Of a stretch of 56,951 bases of DNA, positions 11,276-24,964 are shown piece by piece. Position numbers and translations under genes: made by a program. Origin of the DNA: Jaapia argillacea MUCL 33604 (taxonomy: Eukaryota; Basidiomycota; Agaricomycetes; Jaapiales; Jaapiaceae); assembly GCA_000697665.1 (NCBI GenBank), contig KL197718.1, positions 161,869-218,819 on the forward strand. Reading direction: 5' to 3'. Positions within the stretch are counted from its first letter, which is position 1. Each line of letters opens with the position of its first letter. The notes under the pieces were generated by a model that did not search any database, had not been told where the DNA came from, and was given only the letters and a program-made list of their open reading frames with translations.

Positions 11276-13502
11276 CTATTTCTTGAGCCCAAACACCTCC
11301 TCATAGAATTGAATCTCCTTCTCCATCGCAATCTTGATATTCTCGGCCTTACGCCACCCATGTCCTTCACCCTCAAACAAGATGTACTCGACTTTACCAC
11401 CACGCGCTTCGATATCCTTGACGATGGCCTCAGCCTGTTCGGGGGGTACGACCGCGTCAATGGATCCTTGCAAGATCTACCATCTCGTCAGTAAAGCGAC
11501 ATCGTTGGGGACGGGATAAACTCACCAACAAAGGTGACATAATCTTGTCGGCGTGAAAGACAGGTGATCTCTCCTTGTAAATCTCCGGAACTAGTTCTGG
11601 CGTTCCACCAACCAACTTTTCAAGATACCTCGACTCAAATTTGTGCGTATCCTCCGCGAGTTTTCGGAGGTCCGAGACACCATAAGACGAAGTGCCTGCC
11701 GCAAATGTTGCTGGGGAGAAACATAAAGCTGCAAGAGTGGTGAACCCTCCTGCAGAGCCACCCCGGATGGCGAGCCGTTTTGGGTCAATCAGCGAATGGG
11801 ATGGGCCAGACAAGGTTTCGACGGCGGCGACGGTATCTTGGACGTCGACAATACCCCATTTCCCAACCAAACGATCACTTCTAAGAGTTAATCCCGGTGG
11901 TCGCCAGAGTGAACTATATGGGACTTACGTATAACGGCGACCATACCAAGACGAACCACCGTAGTTGACGTCAAGCCTGTAAGAAACGAACCAGCAGTGA
12001 GCAAAAGGGCAGTGGTGCGATAGTAGGTCGCTCACCAGGCGAAGCCCCTGCTGGTAAAGTACTGCTTCTTCCAGTCCAATCCTTGAGGTTCGGCGGAGGT
12101 GGGTCCACCGTGTATATGCACCACACAAGGGGGTTTCTCCCCATCGATGCTCGTCCCAGAATATTCAGGATTTCTAGGGGGATAAAAGACCACGTAAAGT
12201 GGTTCACCGTGTGGTGGGACCTTGAGCGAGAACGGTTCTGGTACAGATATGATAGAAGGTGGGAAGGCTGAGTCGGACTCTCCAGCAGTCGATTTCAGAA
12301 CAGTGAAGGTGGGCGAAGTCTTGGAAATGGTGCAAAGGACGACAGCAGCAGGCTCGGTGTCCTTTCGACCCATGAACACCACCTGATCTCTACTCAATCT
12401 CCGAATGTACTCCACTGTCGCATACGGGCACTTCACCTCTTCCAGGCTGCCGCTCTGTAATCCAACAAGATAGAAGACGTTCCTCCCATCCCGATATGCT
12501 GTAAAGAAGATCTTCCCAGACTCGAGTGGAGCGCCATGAGACCACCCCATGAGCCACGAAGGGCCGTTGAAATCTTCAACAACAGGCGAGGGAAAGATGG
12601 GTACAGTTTGTTTGTCGGCACAGGAATACTTCCAGGGGTTGTAGTATCCTGAAACGTCCGAAGAAAAGACCAGGATATCATCGGCAGTCCAAAACGGATA
12701 GGCAGCGCTAATATCTCCACGTCGGCCCGCAATATAGGCTGGGGCGGCGATGGAAAGCTCCCCTTTGGCGCTGACTACGACATCACCAACGTGGATCTCG
12801 GATCCTTCCCAAGGCATATCGGGATGGAACCATTGCTGCCAGGCAAGATGTTTGCCATCGGGTGAGAATCGAGGAGAGTTGTAGAAATCTGCGCCAGATA
12901 TGATGATGGAGACCGTCTTTGAGTGCGTGTTTATCACGGCAAGAGAAGTGACAACATCTGCGGGCAGCGGATGGGTGTGATCTTCCAATATCGCGACTAG
13001 CAGGTGCGTGTGCTTCGGATGGACAGTGAAATCGGCGAAGCGATGATTCTTGTTGTCTTGAAAATATCAATTAGTCTCCAAAGCGACTAGGGGACGAGGG
13101 GGAAGGAACACACCTGGGGTGACTGCCTCCGGCTGGGCGCCCTCCTTCACAGCGTACAAGCGGTTATCGGCAAAGTGAGATAAGTACACTACACCGCCGT
13201 GCACGATAGCTGCGGCTCCTCCATACTCTTGGACGCCAGTCCTAGCATTCCACTCCGATCCAAAGACATCCTTCTTAGATTTGGTATTTACGACGACGCT
13301 TCGACCACCTTCGGTTGGTCGATTTTCGACATGATACACGGTTGATGTGACCGGATCGATCAACACGTCGCCGATGCTAATAGACTGTTGCAGCTGATCA
13401 GATGGTGATTCTGCACAGAGAGGGATTGAGACGCACGCTTTTTGTCAACGCTTCTGCTGTGATTGGTGAAGACCAAGTTCCGTAGGGGGCAGTTTTGGGC
13501 AT
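11276..13502 (-). CDS. S9 family serine peptidase, tandem copy 2
   Basis: Paralogue of the neighbouring S9 peptidase with the same exon plan: MPKTAPYGTWSSPITAEALTKS, a propeller exon set, then the hydrolase exons. The triad is intact: RGGSAGGFTT, GSIDAVVPPEQ and EGEGHGWR. TAG is at 11276-11278 after FGLKK. The ATG at 13500-13502 is the only in-frame Met near the conserved N terminus. Intron positions agree with copy 1: after TKS, inside the TPGV region near 13070-13110, at AW/LDVNYGG, at RRY/SDRLVGKW, and before ILQGSID. Intron sequences and third codon positions have diverged strongly, so the duplication is not recent. The two copies are separated by 547 bp and transcribed in the same direction. 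Differential expression or substrate range is possible but not visible here. Confidence 0.9.
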
Positions 13503-13948
13503 GGTGTACCTCGTCGCGATCTCTTCAGTGTTGGTTGGTGGGTGGGTCGAAGTAGCGCGTCTAACTTGAATGCAGATAGATGCCGCATCGTTTATTTAAA
13601 TCCCATCAAGGGCTATCGATTCTGGTACCCGTATTCCAATCGACGTGTGCATGCTGCCCGAGAATCCCGGCGAAATATAAGGTGCGAATGAGGTGCAAAC
13701 GACAAGAAGCGAGGATCACAAAGTGTGATTCGCAAAGTCTCGAGGAAGTGGCAGAGGGCAAGTTACATCTTACAACAGGGCGCTGGGCTTTCAGGTAAAC
13801 TACAGGCCTATCCGGCATTCCTAACGAATAACAAAGATACATAACGTTTTACCAGGCACAGAGCAGTTCAAGAGTAGCTATCGTAAGGCAAAATAAACTC
13901 AATAAGGTATAAGGAAGCAACGGAAATCCAGAGGAGTTGGATAGCGTG
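13503..13948. other. Intergenic, no gene recognised
   Basis: Promoter of S9 copy 2 (left part) and 3' flank of the polytopic membrane protein gene. Nothing else is supported. Confidence 0.45.
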
Positions 13949-15851
13949 TTACGCATAGAATTTCTCCTCGGAAGGATCAAGAAACAGTTTCACGAAACCG
14001 ATGAAGACCGTACCGCATCCCAACGCCATGAGGACACCAGCGATCCACGCCGACCTCATCCCAGCAAGGTCGGCCTCGGTGTCCGTGATCACGTCATATG
14101 CTCGACTTCCACGTCCAAGAACGCTGCTATTGCAGTAACATCTATCGAAGAAGTTACTGAATTGAAAGAGACACGCGAGGACAATCCAGATCGCATTGAA
14201 AGCTGCGAGCACCTTTCCCAGGCGTCGAAGGCCTACGGAAAGTAAGCTGGCGATGTAGGAGGCATCGTACGAGGGTAGCGTGGCGTGCATACGATGTGAA
14301 CGGGGATAAGCATAGTGAGCGAGGGCGCTTGATGTGACCATCAGGAACCACACGAAGGTCGAGAGGGCTCCATAGAATAGGTATGCGCCAGATCGACAAC
14401 CCAGGCCCTGAGGAGCACGATGCCGTCAGTAAACTGGGAAATCGGTGTCGCAGATTACTGACCGTCGTTGGTGTGAACCAGACAACGACAACAGCAGCTC
14501 CTGTTGTACCCCATTGCAACATCAGGGCAAACAGTGACGCCACAACCACCCGCTTATAAACTCCCGGCCCCCATCGACTGCGACGCGCATATCGTGGAGG
14601 GCGAGTATATACAAGAACTTGTTCCTCCGTCCCTGACCTATTGCTCGCATCAACTTCGCCATCTCGATCCAAGTTCCAAGGAACATTTGGATCCACCGAG
14701 AGGTGATCGTTCGCGTTCCTCGATGCCACACGAAACACGGTGGCGACGTCCTCGACGGCCTGCACCCACGGAAGGAAACGAGCGTAGTTGAAAATGGGAG
14801 CACTCAATTCCTCGTCGCGAGTTATAGAGCTTCGCCGATGGCTATCGGGTACTAGCCCCGGTGGGTGACCATCGATCGAAAACGCCCTTTCCTCAGAGAG
14901 GTCACTGGCCTTAACCGCACCGTTTGCAGTCGCCACGAAGGCCAAGCTTTTGGTTTTGTCAAAAGCTTTTCGAAGGCGGTCGTAATCGCACTTGGGGGAA
15001 AGCTGGAGCCAACCAATTACGATGGGGAGCAACCACAACCAAACAGACCCTACTCCTTGTCCGTTCGAGTTAACATTGTTCGCCATATTGCTGAGGGAAT
15101 CGATAACAGTGAGGACGTATGCGATCACCACCCATGCTATTTGAGTAGCTGCGGCGATGGACCAAGTGTGCGTGTAATCGAGGGCTTCTTTGAGTTCCGC
15201 CCACCACTCATCATTCTGATGTAGAACGATGAGGGAGGAGAGTAATGTATCGTCGGAGGTGATGCGCAATGGTGATTGCTGCAAGTTGCTGAGGATGCGA
15301 ACGGCTTTATCGGCGTTTGGATATGACAAGTGCTGGAATCGACGAGTGATCCAACGCCCATTCAGGACTGTGAGACAGAGCGAGTACCCAGCTAATGCGG
15401 GTGAACCAACTGTCAAAATGACGGACGTGAGGTTGCCGAGCCTGTTTTTGGCACCAAATGGCAGCTGGGAGACAAGTGCAAGGTAAGGAAGTAACCAAGC
15501 ACTGAATTGCTCCGAAAAATCGGACCAGCTGAAAGCTTCGGGGCCGGACCCGCAAGCTCTCAGACACAGATCGTATGTGATCGCAGTGGCATTCTGGATA
15601 TCATCCACCGGATTTCCGTAGTTGTCGGTCCCTCCGACGGTTCCCCACTTCCCGTTGCGGATGTCGGCCATGCATGAGTCAAAATTTGTCGTTGCTGTTG
15701 CTGGAAGAGCGAGAGCGAAAAAGACAATACAAAGGGCGCCTGACGATATAATGAGGGAAGGATAAGACGATGTTATGGAGTCAAGTGACTCACACTTAAT
15801 GTGGAGGTATTCAGGCGCCCTTGGTGCGCGTCTGTGTGGACGAGACCGCAT
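13949..15851 (-). CDS. Polytopic membrane protein with signal peptide, unknown function
   Basis: About 600 residues. The start ATG is at 15849-15851. An in-frame intron of about 54 nt (about 15739-15793) is inferred because removing it joins a basic N terminus to a hydrophobic core (CALCIVFFALALPATATT) that reads as a signal peptide. A luminal or extracellular head follows, with FDSCMADIRNGKWG, NATAITYDLCLRACGSGPE and FSEQFSAWLLP. About seven hydrophobic helices come next: NLTSVILTVGSPALAGYSL; TQIAWVVIAYVLTVI; VWLWLLPIVIGWL; VVVASLFALMLQWGTTGAAV; YGALSTFVWFLMVTSSALA; KVLAAFNAIWIVLACLFQF; AWIAGVLMALGCGTVFIGF. A large hydrophilic loop lies between the third and fourth. A second intron sits near 14408-14462. 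TAA is at 13949-13951. I know this architecture only as a recurring uncharacterised basidiomycete family; transporter or receptor roles are speculative. Confidence 0.75.
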
Positions 15852-18156
15852 CGGGAATCCACAATCAGGTCAAGACTGGGGGATATTTACAGCGGGAATG
15901 AAATAAGGGAGGGGCATGTATTCAAGAGGGTGGTCCCCTCAGACGTCTTCAAGTTGGGAGCTGCCGTCAAGTTGACGAGGTACCAGAGATATATAGGCCC
16001 TCGTCAAATTTAGAAATTGCACTGGCTGAAGCGCCGACGTGACGCGACCCAGTTCGCAGGTGGCAATGAAAAGATACTAAGGAGAGAAGCAAGCTTTCGA
16101 GTGGAGCGTGACCTGCGCTACTCCAGGGAATCATGCAGTTGGGCCAACTGAGCCCAAGCTCTCAAGCTTAAAGACAAAGTCGTTGCGCGTTGCAGGTGGG
16201 TGTTATCAGTTCGGCAGAGGCCGGCATGTACCCGTGTCACGGATGTCACGTCCATTTTGCCAAGTAAAACCCAGTGTGCGCTCTCCACTTGCTCTCCACA
16301 AGTAGCTTACATATGAGAGTGTGGAGAAACTCCCCGTACGATCAGCCTCTTGCCCCGAGAAACTGTGGTCATAGCCCGCTGCTACTTACAAGCTCCTCCT
16401 TCGCGAATTGATCGGTTGGCGCGCTGGTGGAGTCTTTGGCGCAGGTCGCGATTAGAGAATGTTGCAAAGCGGTCAGATATTGAGGGAAAGTAGGAAATAG
16501 CTGCCTGTAGAGGGATCGAAGTAGACTTTAAAGTCTCCGTCCATCAACATGCAGGCAACGCAGCGAGTAAATTTCCCAAGTAGCAACGAGAGGACTCGGG
16601 GGGGGGGAAGATTTGTTACGCCCCTTCAAGTTGAGCGGAGACTGCGGCGATGCAGCCCTGAAAGGCAGGACGCCGGTGGGAGAATCCAGGAGCGTCGAGG
16701 GATGGTTTCTAGGACGTAGACCTGGGAGCAAGACGCTCCTATAGGCTGGGGAGGGACCCGTCAAAGCGAATGGGAACGTCTTGAGAGGCCCATGTGGGTA
16801 GGAACTCCATATCTGTATTCGTGATTGGATACTACATAGAACCAGCGGTAATCAATCCCATACAAACCACTTATACCACCAAAAGGTAAGCAATAGAGCC
16901 TGTTTTGAAGCCGGATGTGAACGCCCGAGGACAGAGCATGTACAGTCGAGAACCCAACTTTGATTCAACGGCGGGTATTGGACGACGGATATAGAAAGCA
17001 AAACGTTGCACCTCAAATGCACATCGACGACAATAGATCACGACCAGAGCACGATCCAATGGAATCGAGACCGCGAGTGCGGCATATCGAGGGTATTTCT
17101 TGACGAGAGTGTCGTAATAGTTCTTGTCCAGCCTCGCAACAGTTGACTAAAAAGCGCGGCTCTGGTCCCTTGATCTTTGGGAGGGCGTAAGGGTAAATCG
17201 CTTGAGGGAAAAGGTTCAGCGACAAGGACAGGTTAAGGACTCACGATGCGGCGGAAGCGCCCCAGGAATGCCAGTATCCTCACACGGAGTGGAGTAAAAC
17301 GGCAGTGGCACTGCATGGTCCGCTTCTAGGAAGTTCGGAGGGGGTATCAAATTGAAAAGTGCCGCGATACCCGCAGGACGGGGAAGACTAGAGAAGAAAT
17401 GGGAATCGAATGTACGAGAGAAGGTTGCTATAAATGTCACGCCAAGTACCGCGAGAACCTGCAAGGGAATGAAAAAAGTTCACGGGACATATTGCACCGA
17501 GGTCGTTGGAGTTTTCCGCGTGTCACGGAGACGAAAAATGATGAAGAAAGAGAACCATCGGGCGCTTCAATTTGTGGGGCAACGTGCCTTTTGGGAGAAG
17601 CCTCTGGACGGAGGAGAGGATGGCCGAAGGAGTTTCGAGGAGTCAGGCCAAGGTGGGGTGACATGGCCAACAGAATTACGCTGCCATAAACTGAAATATC
17701 GCGACGCTTTGCGGACGGTTGTAGGAGTTTGCAGTCGACACGTAAAGCGGAGGCGGTCCAATTTCAATATGAATAAACCCCTTCGGAAGGCATGTGTGTT
17801 GTCCTCGTTTGCTTTCATAATGTGGGGAAACAGGCGGGAGTCGCAGAATGGGAGATGGAACCAGTTCCAGGGCGAAGACTATGATTGGGTACATCAGCAT
17901 GGGCACGGCTCAAGAGGTAGAGAAAGTTGAGCGGAGTCCTTACGAGAGGTGTGCACGCGAATCGAGAAGGCTGACTCGGATTGGCGGAAGGGTGGAGGGA
18001 AGCCATGTTACTTGTACGATATTGAAGGATGCATGTACAAAGTGGTGGCCGTTGGGCGCAGATGTTGAATGAGCAGGGGTATAAAATCAGGACAACACTT
18101 GGTGTAGGACCAGTATCCGAAAAGCACACTGTTTCACCCAACTCTCACCCGCCAAT
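15852..18156. other. Gene-poor interval upstream of hydrophobin 1
   Basis: No gene could be assembled with confidence. On the minus strand, 16870-17470 contains a series of coding-like fragments: FIATFSRTFDSHFFSSLPRP, then YYDTLVKKYPRYAALAVSIP, after a possible acceptor at about 17461. No consistent frame joins them. A plus-strand open frame at 17352-17930 (192 codons) lacks any family signature. A short stretch around 17280-17335 has a related sequence at about 19375-19430, which suggests that an older duplication included this DNA. TATAAAA at 18080-18086, about 70 bp before the hydrophobin start, is a likely TATA box. Confidence 0.4.
18080..18086 (+). promoter_or_regulatory. TATA box of hydrophobin 1
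   Basis: TATAAAA lies 71 bp upstream of the hydrophobin ATG at 18157, a typical distance for a strongly expressed fungal gene. The second hydrophobin has a matching TATAAA at 20265-20270. Confidence 0.6.
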
Positions 18157-18615
18157 ATGTCGAGTCGCATTCTCGCCCTCTTCGTGGTGGCGCTGTCTAC
18201 CCTCACCCTCCTTGCGGCCGCCTACCCCACGCCAGAATTGGCTACTCGCCAGACCAGCGAGTGCAACACCGGTCCAATCCAATGTTGCAACACCGTCGAG
18301 TCGGTGGGTAACACAAATTTGACATTTACCACATAACTCACCACCAGCTTCAGGCCTCCTCGACGGGTGTCGCAGCCATCCTCGGATTGCTTGGGATTGT
18401 CCTTCAGGACTTGAACGTCCTGGTCGGCCTCACTTGTTCACCCATCACCGTCGTCGGCGTCGGCAGCGGTAGCTCCTGCTCCGCCCACCCTGTCTGCTGC
18501 ACAGACAATAGTCATGTAAGCTCAGTGCATCCGAAGGAATGACACAAGGAGGACTAATTCTGAGACCCCACAGGGAACCCTAATTTCGATTGGCTGCGTG
18601 CCTGTGACTTTGTAG
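18157..18615 (+). CDS. Class I hydrophobin 1
   Basis: Small secreted amphipathic protein that self-assembles at air-water interfaces and coats aerial hyphae and fruit bodies. Exons 18157-18303, 18354-18515 and 18574-18615 give 116 residues, ending in TAG. The signal peptide is [20 protein letters not shown]. Eight cysteines follow in the class I order: C, six residues (NTGPIQ), CC, about 32 residues, C, 13 residues, C, five residues, CC, 12 residues, C. The long loop between the CC pair and the fourth cysteine and the hydrophobic [12 protein letters not shown] stretch fit a basidiomycete class I member. Exon lengths (147, 162, 42 nt) are identical to hydrophobin 2 about 2.2 kb downstream, so the pair is a tandem duplication. 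Confidence 0.95.
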
Positions 18616-20374
18616 TTATGAGTTGATACTTTGTGTACTGGGCTGGACAGTGTTCGATGCAAATTAGTTTATATCTTGATCATGGATTCGTTGAGTTTAA
18701 GTGTCCCAGCAATAATGGATAGGGCACCTTGGCACACCGGGACCTAACCCTATAATTCCACGGACCACGGCCGATAACCCAATGACATCCACAAGGGGAA
18801 TCATTAAGGCCCGTGATATCTTCTTCGGTTCAGATGACTTCCACGGAGGACCCGACCATCGTGTCGACGGGAGTACGTGGCGGCCAAGCTTCTTCAAACC
18901 ATAAAAATGAATTGTAAATTCACAAAGCATCGGCGCGAGGATGCGTCGACACGCACCTGTAGCTGATTTCCGTTCGTCCTAATAGTTGAAGTAGTACAAT
19001 ATTATGGTGATCAACCAAGCGCTATTCTCGACAACACACGTGCAAGGGAACACCGGGTAAGCGAAGAGTCTCTCGAATGTGGAACGCCAAGGATTCGGTG
19101 GCCGGGGGACAAGAACACCGCTGAATGAAAGGTGCAACGAGTCAGCGCGGCAACAAAGATGCATATGTGGAACCTTACCAAACAGTCAAAACGTCGAGAC
19201 CGGTTATTACACATCCATCGCTCTAATTAACGAAGCTTGCAACGCCAGGCGGCGTACTGCTTCCTATTCCAACACGGAATTTGAGATAGTACCCGAGCCT
19301 CGCGGGATTCAAAAACCAGAACACCGAGTCTGAAGAGATTGGTGGGACATTCTCTATTAATGCCTCGTCGCTTCCACGGAGTGGAGCAAAACGGCATACA
19401 AGCACTCGATTGGACGGACCCAAGGAAGATTTGCATTCCTTCGTGATTGGTTGGGCATGATTAGTGTGTCCAGACCTTAACTTCGAGGCTGAAAGCGAAT
19501 GAGAATGGGACGGGGTTGAACGGGAAGTTTAGGATGGGATCGAGGGCAGTCGCAAACGATGGGCCCAGGGCTTCGGGAGAACGCAGTATTGTGTCACGTA
19601 AAAACGTGCCGACGGTTCCGCGTTTGTGAAGGCCAATAAGGATAGCTGAAGAAGTGTGAGGATCCAATCAGCTCGGTTCCTGGCGAATGTCGGCGAGGAG
19701 AGCAAACGCGAAATTTTGTGGATGTGAAAGGTTTTGGTCTAGTTTGGAAAAGCAAGCTCGAAGAGGTTGACGAGGTGAGAACGAAGGGGAAGGCCTCTTC
19801 AGTGGCGGAACACATGGGGGGGGGTACCCAAAGAGCGAATTGGGTGCCCAGAACGGAAACAATTTCCGAGCAGGTTCGAAACATCGAAACGTTGCGGAGC
19901 AGGTCCTCGTGCTTCTGGTCCAAATCGACGAGAAGTTGCTCGTGTTGAGACTTCGGAAACTGGACCAATAAGGAGGCCTGTCCTACGATTGGCGATACTG
20001 AGACGAGCGAGGACAAACTACTTGAACTGTTTCAGTTTCAAATACGAAGAATGTGGTCGCTCTCACCAGCGTGTTGAAGGATGTGAACTTGGGAAGTGTG
20101 GTTGGCTAGACCAACCCTCGAGACATGCACAATCTATCCAAGGAGTGATCAGGTGGAGGATGACACGGGAAGACACGGTTATCCTTACCCTCACGACCTC
20201 ATGGTGTACGGACTTTGGGCGCCGGACATTATGAAGAAGATTAAATTTATGGACTGTGAAGAGGTATAAAGAGATGGCGTACCTTCAGTGACAACCTCAG
20301 TCGAACAACACCGGTCGTTCTACAGCCACTCATCTCACTCAGCTTACACTCAGCAACACTTCCACTCAACAACA
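18616..20374. other. Intergenic between the hydrophobins
   Basis: No gene is supported. A minus-strand open frame at 19594-20016 has no ATG. A coding-like run (ILIGLHKRGTVGTFLRDTIL) follows a possible acceptor near 19650 but has no consistent upstream exon. Similarity between about 19375-19430 and 17280-17335 suggests a decayed copy of DNA lying left of hydrophobin 1. TATAAA is at 20265-20270. Confidence 0.4.
20265..20270 (+). promoter_or_regulatory. TATA box of hydrophobin 2
   Basis: TATAAA lies 105 bp upstream of the ATG at 20375, in the place expected by comparison with hydrophobin 1. Confidence 0.55.
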
Positions 20375-20839
20375 ATGTTTGCTCGCATCCCCACCTTTTC
20401 CGTTGCGGCTTTGTCCACTCTCGCCATCCTTGCTGCCGCCTCTCCGATGCCGGAGGTCGCTACTCGCCAGACCAGCGAGTGCAACACTGGCCCGATCCAG
20501 TGCTGCGACACGGTTGAGTCGGTGAGTTCCTTGATTTATCTCGGATCCGCATAGCAACTTATATGACCCTTAGGCCTCCTCCAGTGGTGTAGCGGCTATC
20601 CTCGGCTTGCTCGGGATCGTCCTCCAGGACTTGGACGTCTTGGTCGGTCTCACTTGCTCGCCTCTTACAGTCGTCGGCGTTGGCAGTGGAAGTGCCTGCT
20701 CCGCCAACCCAGTCTGCTGCACTGACAACAGCTACGTGAGTGTTCAAAAATGTAACAAGACGACGTGATACTCACGTCAAATGTTGGTAACTTATAGGGT
20801 GGCCTCATCTCCATCGGCTGTGTCCCTATCACCCTCTAA
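20375..20839 (+). CDS. Class I hydrophobin 2
   Basis: Paralogue of hydrophobin 1 with the same 116-residue length. Exons are 20375-20521, 20574-20735 and 20798-20839, ending in TAA. The signal peptide core is [13 protein letters not shown]. The mature part repeats the paralogue almost exactly: [66 protein letters not shown]. All eight cysteines have class I spacing. Introns are in the same positions and of similar length but differ in sequence. Differences are concentrated in the signal peptide and in single surface positions (such as N to D after the CC pair, and H to N), which points to conserved function. Distinct promoters may give stage-specific use, as is common for hydrophobin families. 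Confidence 0.95.
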
Positions 20840-22570
20840 GATGGCTTAGTAGAGCGCCATCATGAGATGAATTGGGTAGCGAGAGGCGGATTCGCTCAGA
20901 TCAGGTTTTGGTTGAAACGTGAAGGAGAATTTTGGTTATCAAGTAATTTGTTGTAGCTCGGGAATAAAAGACTTCTAGTCGGAAATATGAGGCGAGTGAC
21001 TGCGGGGACCAAGGAATGCAACGCAAGAACTACATATGCATAGTGAACCAGTTCTGTGGGGGTTCGAAGACAGCCAGCTGCTGCCAATTTCATTGAAGTC
21101 TACCGATGACGTCATCGTCGTTTGGACTTCAAACCGAAACTTAGCTCTGGTCAGTGGAGCTTTTGTGTCTACGGGAAGTAGAGGGGACTCGACACCGGGT
21201 TCGGGAGAGTATTTTCTTGTGACTCCACTAGAGCACGATTGGCATATATCGTGATTGTCTTTGTTGCCTTGGCTACTTCCTTTTGGGAGGTGAGTGGGTA
21301 GGTTACGCAGCGCGGTCCCGACGAGGAGAGTTGTGGGTGCCAGCATTTTGACGGGCCCGTCGTTCTGGAATAAGAATGCCTAATAACCTATCCACGGACT
21401 ACCGCCTACGTGCGACGACCAAGACAAGGTTGCATGACTTCGTGGCTCCAGTGCTCAAACTGACAAACTCTTCAGAGCCTCTCAGACTTCTATGGGATTT
21501 GGCGCCTCCTTGTGGGAACGTATCTTCCCTCGAGTTCCTCAGAGTAATCTTTCGGGAGTTCAACAATTTCGCGTCCTTCAATAAGGTAAATGACTGTCTG
21601 GACGGTTGTCTGGCCGTCACAGCATGTCGGACGACCACAGAAACGATGCTGATACGTGATCATATCTCGTCCGTTTAATCATGTCCTTGTGGTTCTTCAA
21701 TGCGCGTGTATCTCATCGATGTCATGGATGATTGATTGATTCGCATGTCCTCAGCAGTGGGCAACTTGTCCTTAACATCAGGAACGCTCTCTCCGCATGT
21801 TGGGTGTATATTTCAGGGAATAAGCATCAACACTCTCAGCGGGCGCGTATCTGTGAAGTGAGTGAGTGACTGCCCTTCGACGGTACTTATCCTGCGGCCA
21901 TTTCGTGGCCTTGACACCTGCACATCATCTTATTCGGGAACGCCCCAGTACCTGACGTAAATCAGAGTGAGGGACTGTCATTGGCATGGTAGTGCCACGC
22001 TGGATATTACTCGATGCTATTACGCCATAGACCCTTCATTTTACTGGTTGGATCTATGTACCCAGGAGGAAGGTCAGAGTTCATCGCGGTTCCGACACGA
22101 AGATGAATATCGCGAAAGTCGTCAACCGTACCTTTCCAGGGCCTCGAAAAAGTATATCGAAGGGTACGCGTCTGAGTCGTTGCCTCAGGTGTTGAAGGGA
22201 GAAAGAACTCTTGAAATTTCCGAAAAGCAAAGCGGAACAATGGACAAGAACAAAGGTACGGGTAATTGGAGGTGGTGCCACAGCAGCCACATTGGGAATA
22301 AAACTCCGCCTAAATTATAAGCGAGCGCCCTTGACCCGAGGCCTTTTTTGAGTTCGCTGTCCGTTCTTCAACCCCCTTGTCCTCTTTCGACGACGACCAC
22401 ATACCCCTCACGACCCTTTTCTTAATTCATGTGAGTATTCTCACTATTCCGCCAATCTACCGGATCTGTTCTCGTCGCAGTCGGCGTCGACCAAACACGC
22501 GTTGTTGGCGCGTTTCAATATCGTCCCACTTTTCTTCCAGTGACGAAGTAACTCACTGAATCGTTGCAGC
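20840..22570. other. Intergenic between hydrophobin 2 and beta-tubulin
   Basis: About 1.7 kb without a recognisable gene. A 123-codon minus-strand frame (20975-21346) starts with ATG but shows no signal peptide, domain or splice context. The 250 bp before 22571 are pyrimidine-rich and probably form the tubulin promoter and leader. Confidence 0.4.
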
Positions 22571-24563
<1,993 letters not shown>

Positions 24564-24964
24564 ACGCCCAGACCACTCACCTCTGGTTGTGATTCCCTCA
24601 TACCTTTTTTAATCGGAAAAGCTCTATTAGGTGGCTCATACTGGCGTCTCCTTCTCGTTCATTGCATACTCTTCACGTCCCTCACCTCACGTTATCCTAG
24701 TCTCGCACACGTTGTGTTTTATGTTCTGGCCCACTCTATTTCCTGTTCACGGTCGTTAGAAACGAAAATGATGACCTCTCATTCATCGCGGATGGTATAA
24801 TATTTGTTGCATACTTGGCGTTGGTGTGATCTCGTTGTAAGGTTTCGATCAAACTTATAATAATCAAGGAAGCATCGTGCGAATGTCACTTAGTTCTCGT
24901 ACGCAACGTATTGGGACCGAGCTGGAACGCTTCAAGTCGACGACTTCTTGAAATATTGAAGGTC
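24564..24964. other. Intergenic: tubulin 3' flank and F-box gene promoter
   Basis: Contains the beta-tubulin 3' untranslated region (T-rich after the stop) and, before 24965, the promoter of the F-box gene. Nothing else is supported. Confidence 0.5.

Noticed and set aside
17352-17930. 192-codon plus-strand open frame left of hydrophobin 1
   Set aside because: No signal peptide, domain or compositional support, and it overlaps equally long frames on the other strand. Treated as chance.
19594-20016. 140-codon minus-strand open frame between the hydrophobins
   Set aside because: Begins with a TTG rather than ATG and no splice-consistent partner exons were found. The final coding-like run could not be joined in frame.
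20975-21346. 123-codon minus-strand frame after hydrophobin 2
   Set aside because: It has an ATG but lacks any domain, secretion signal or splice context, so it is not called as a gene.
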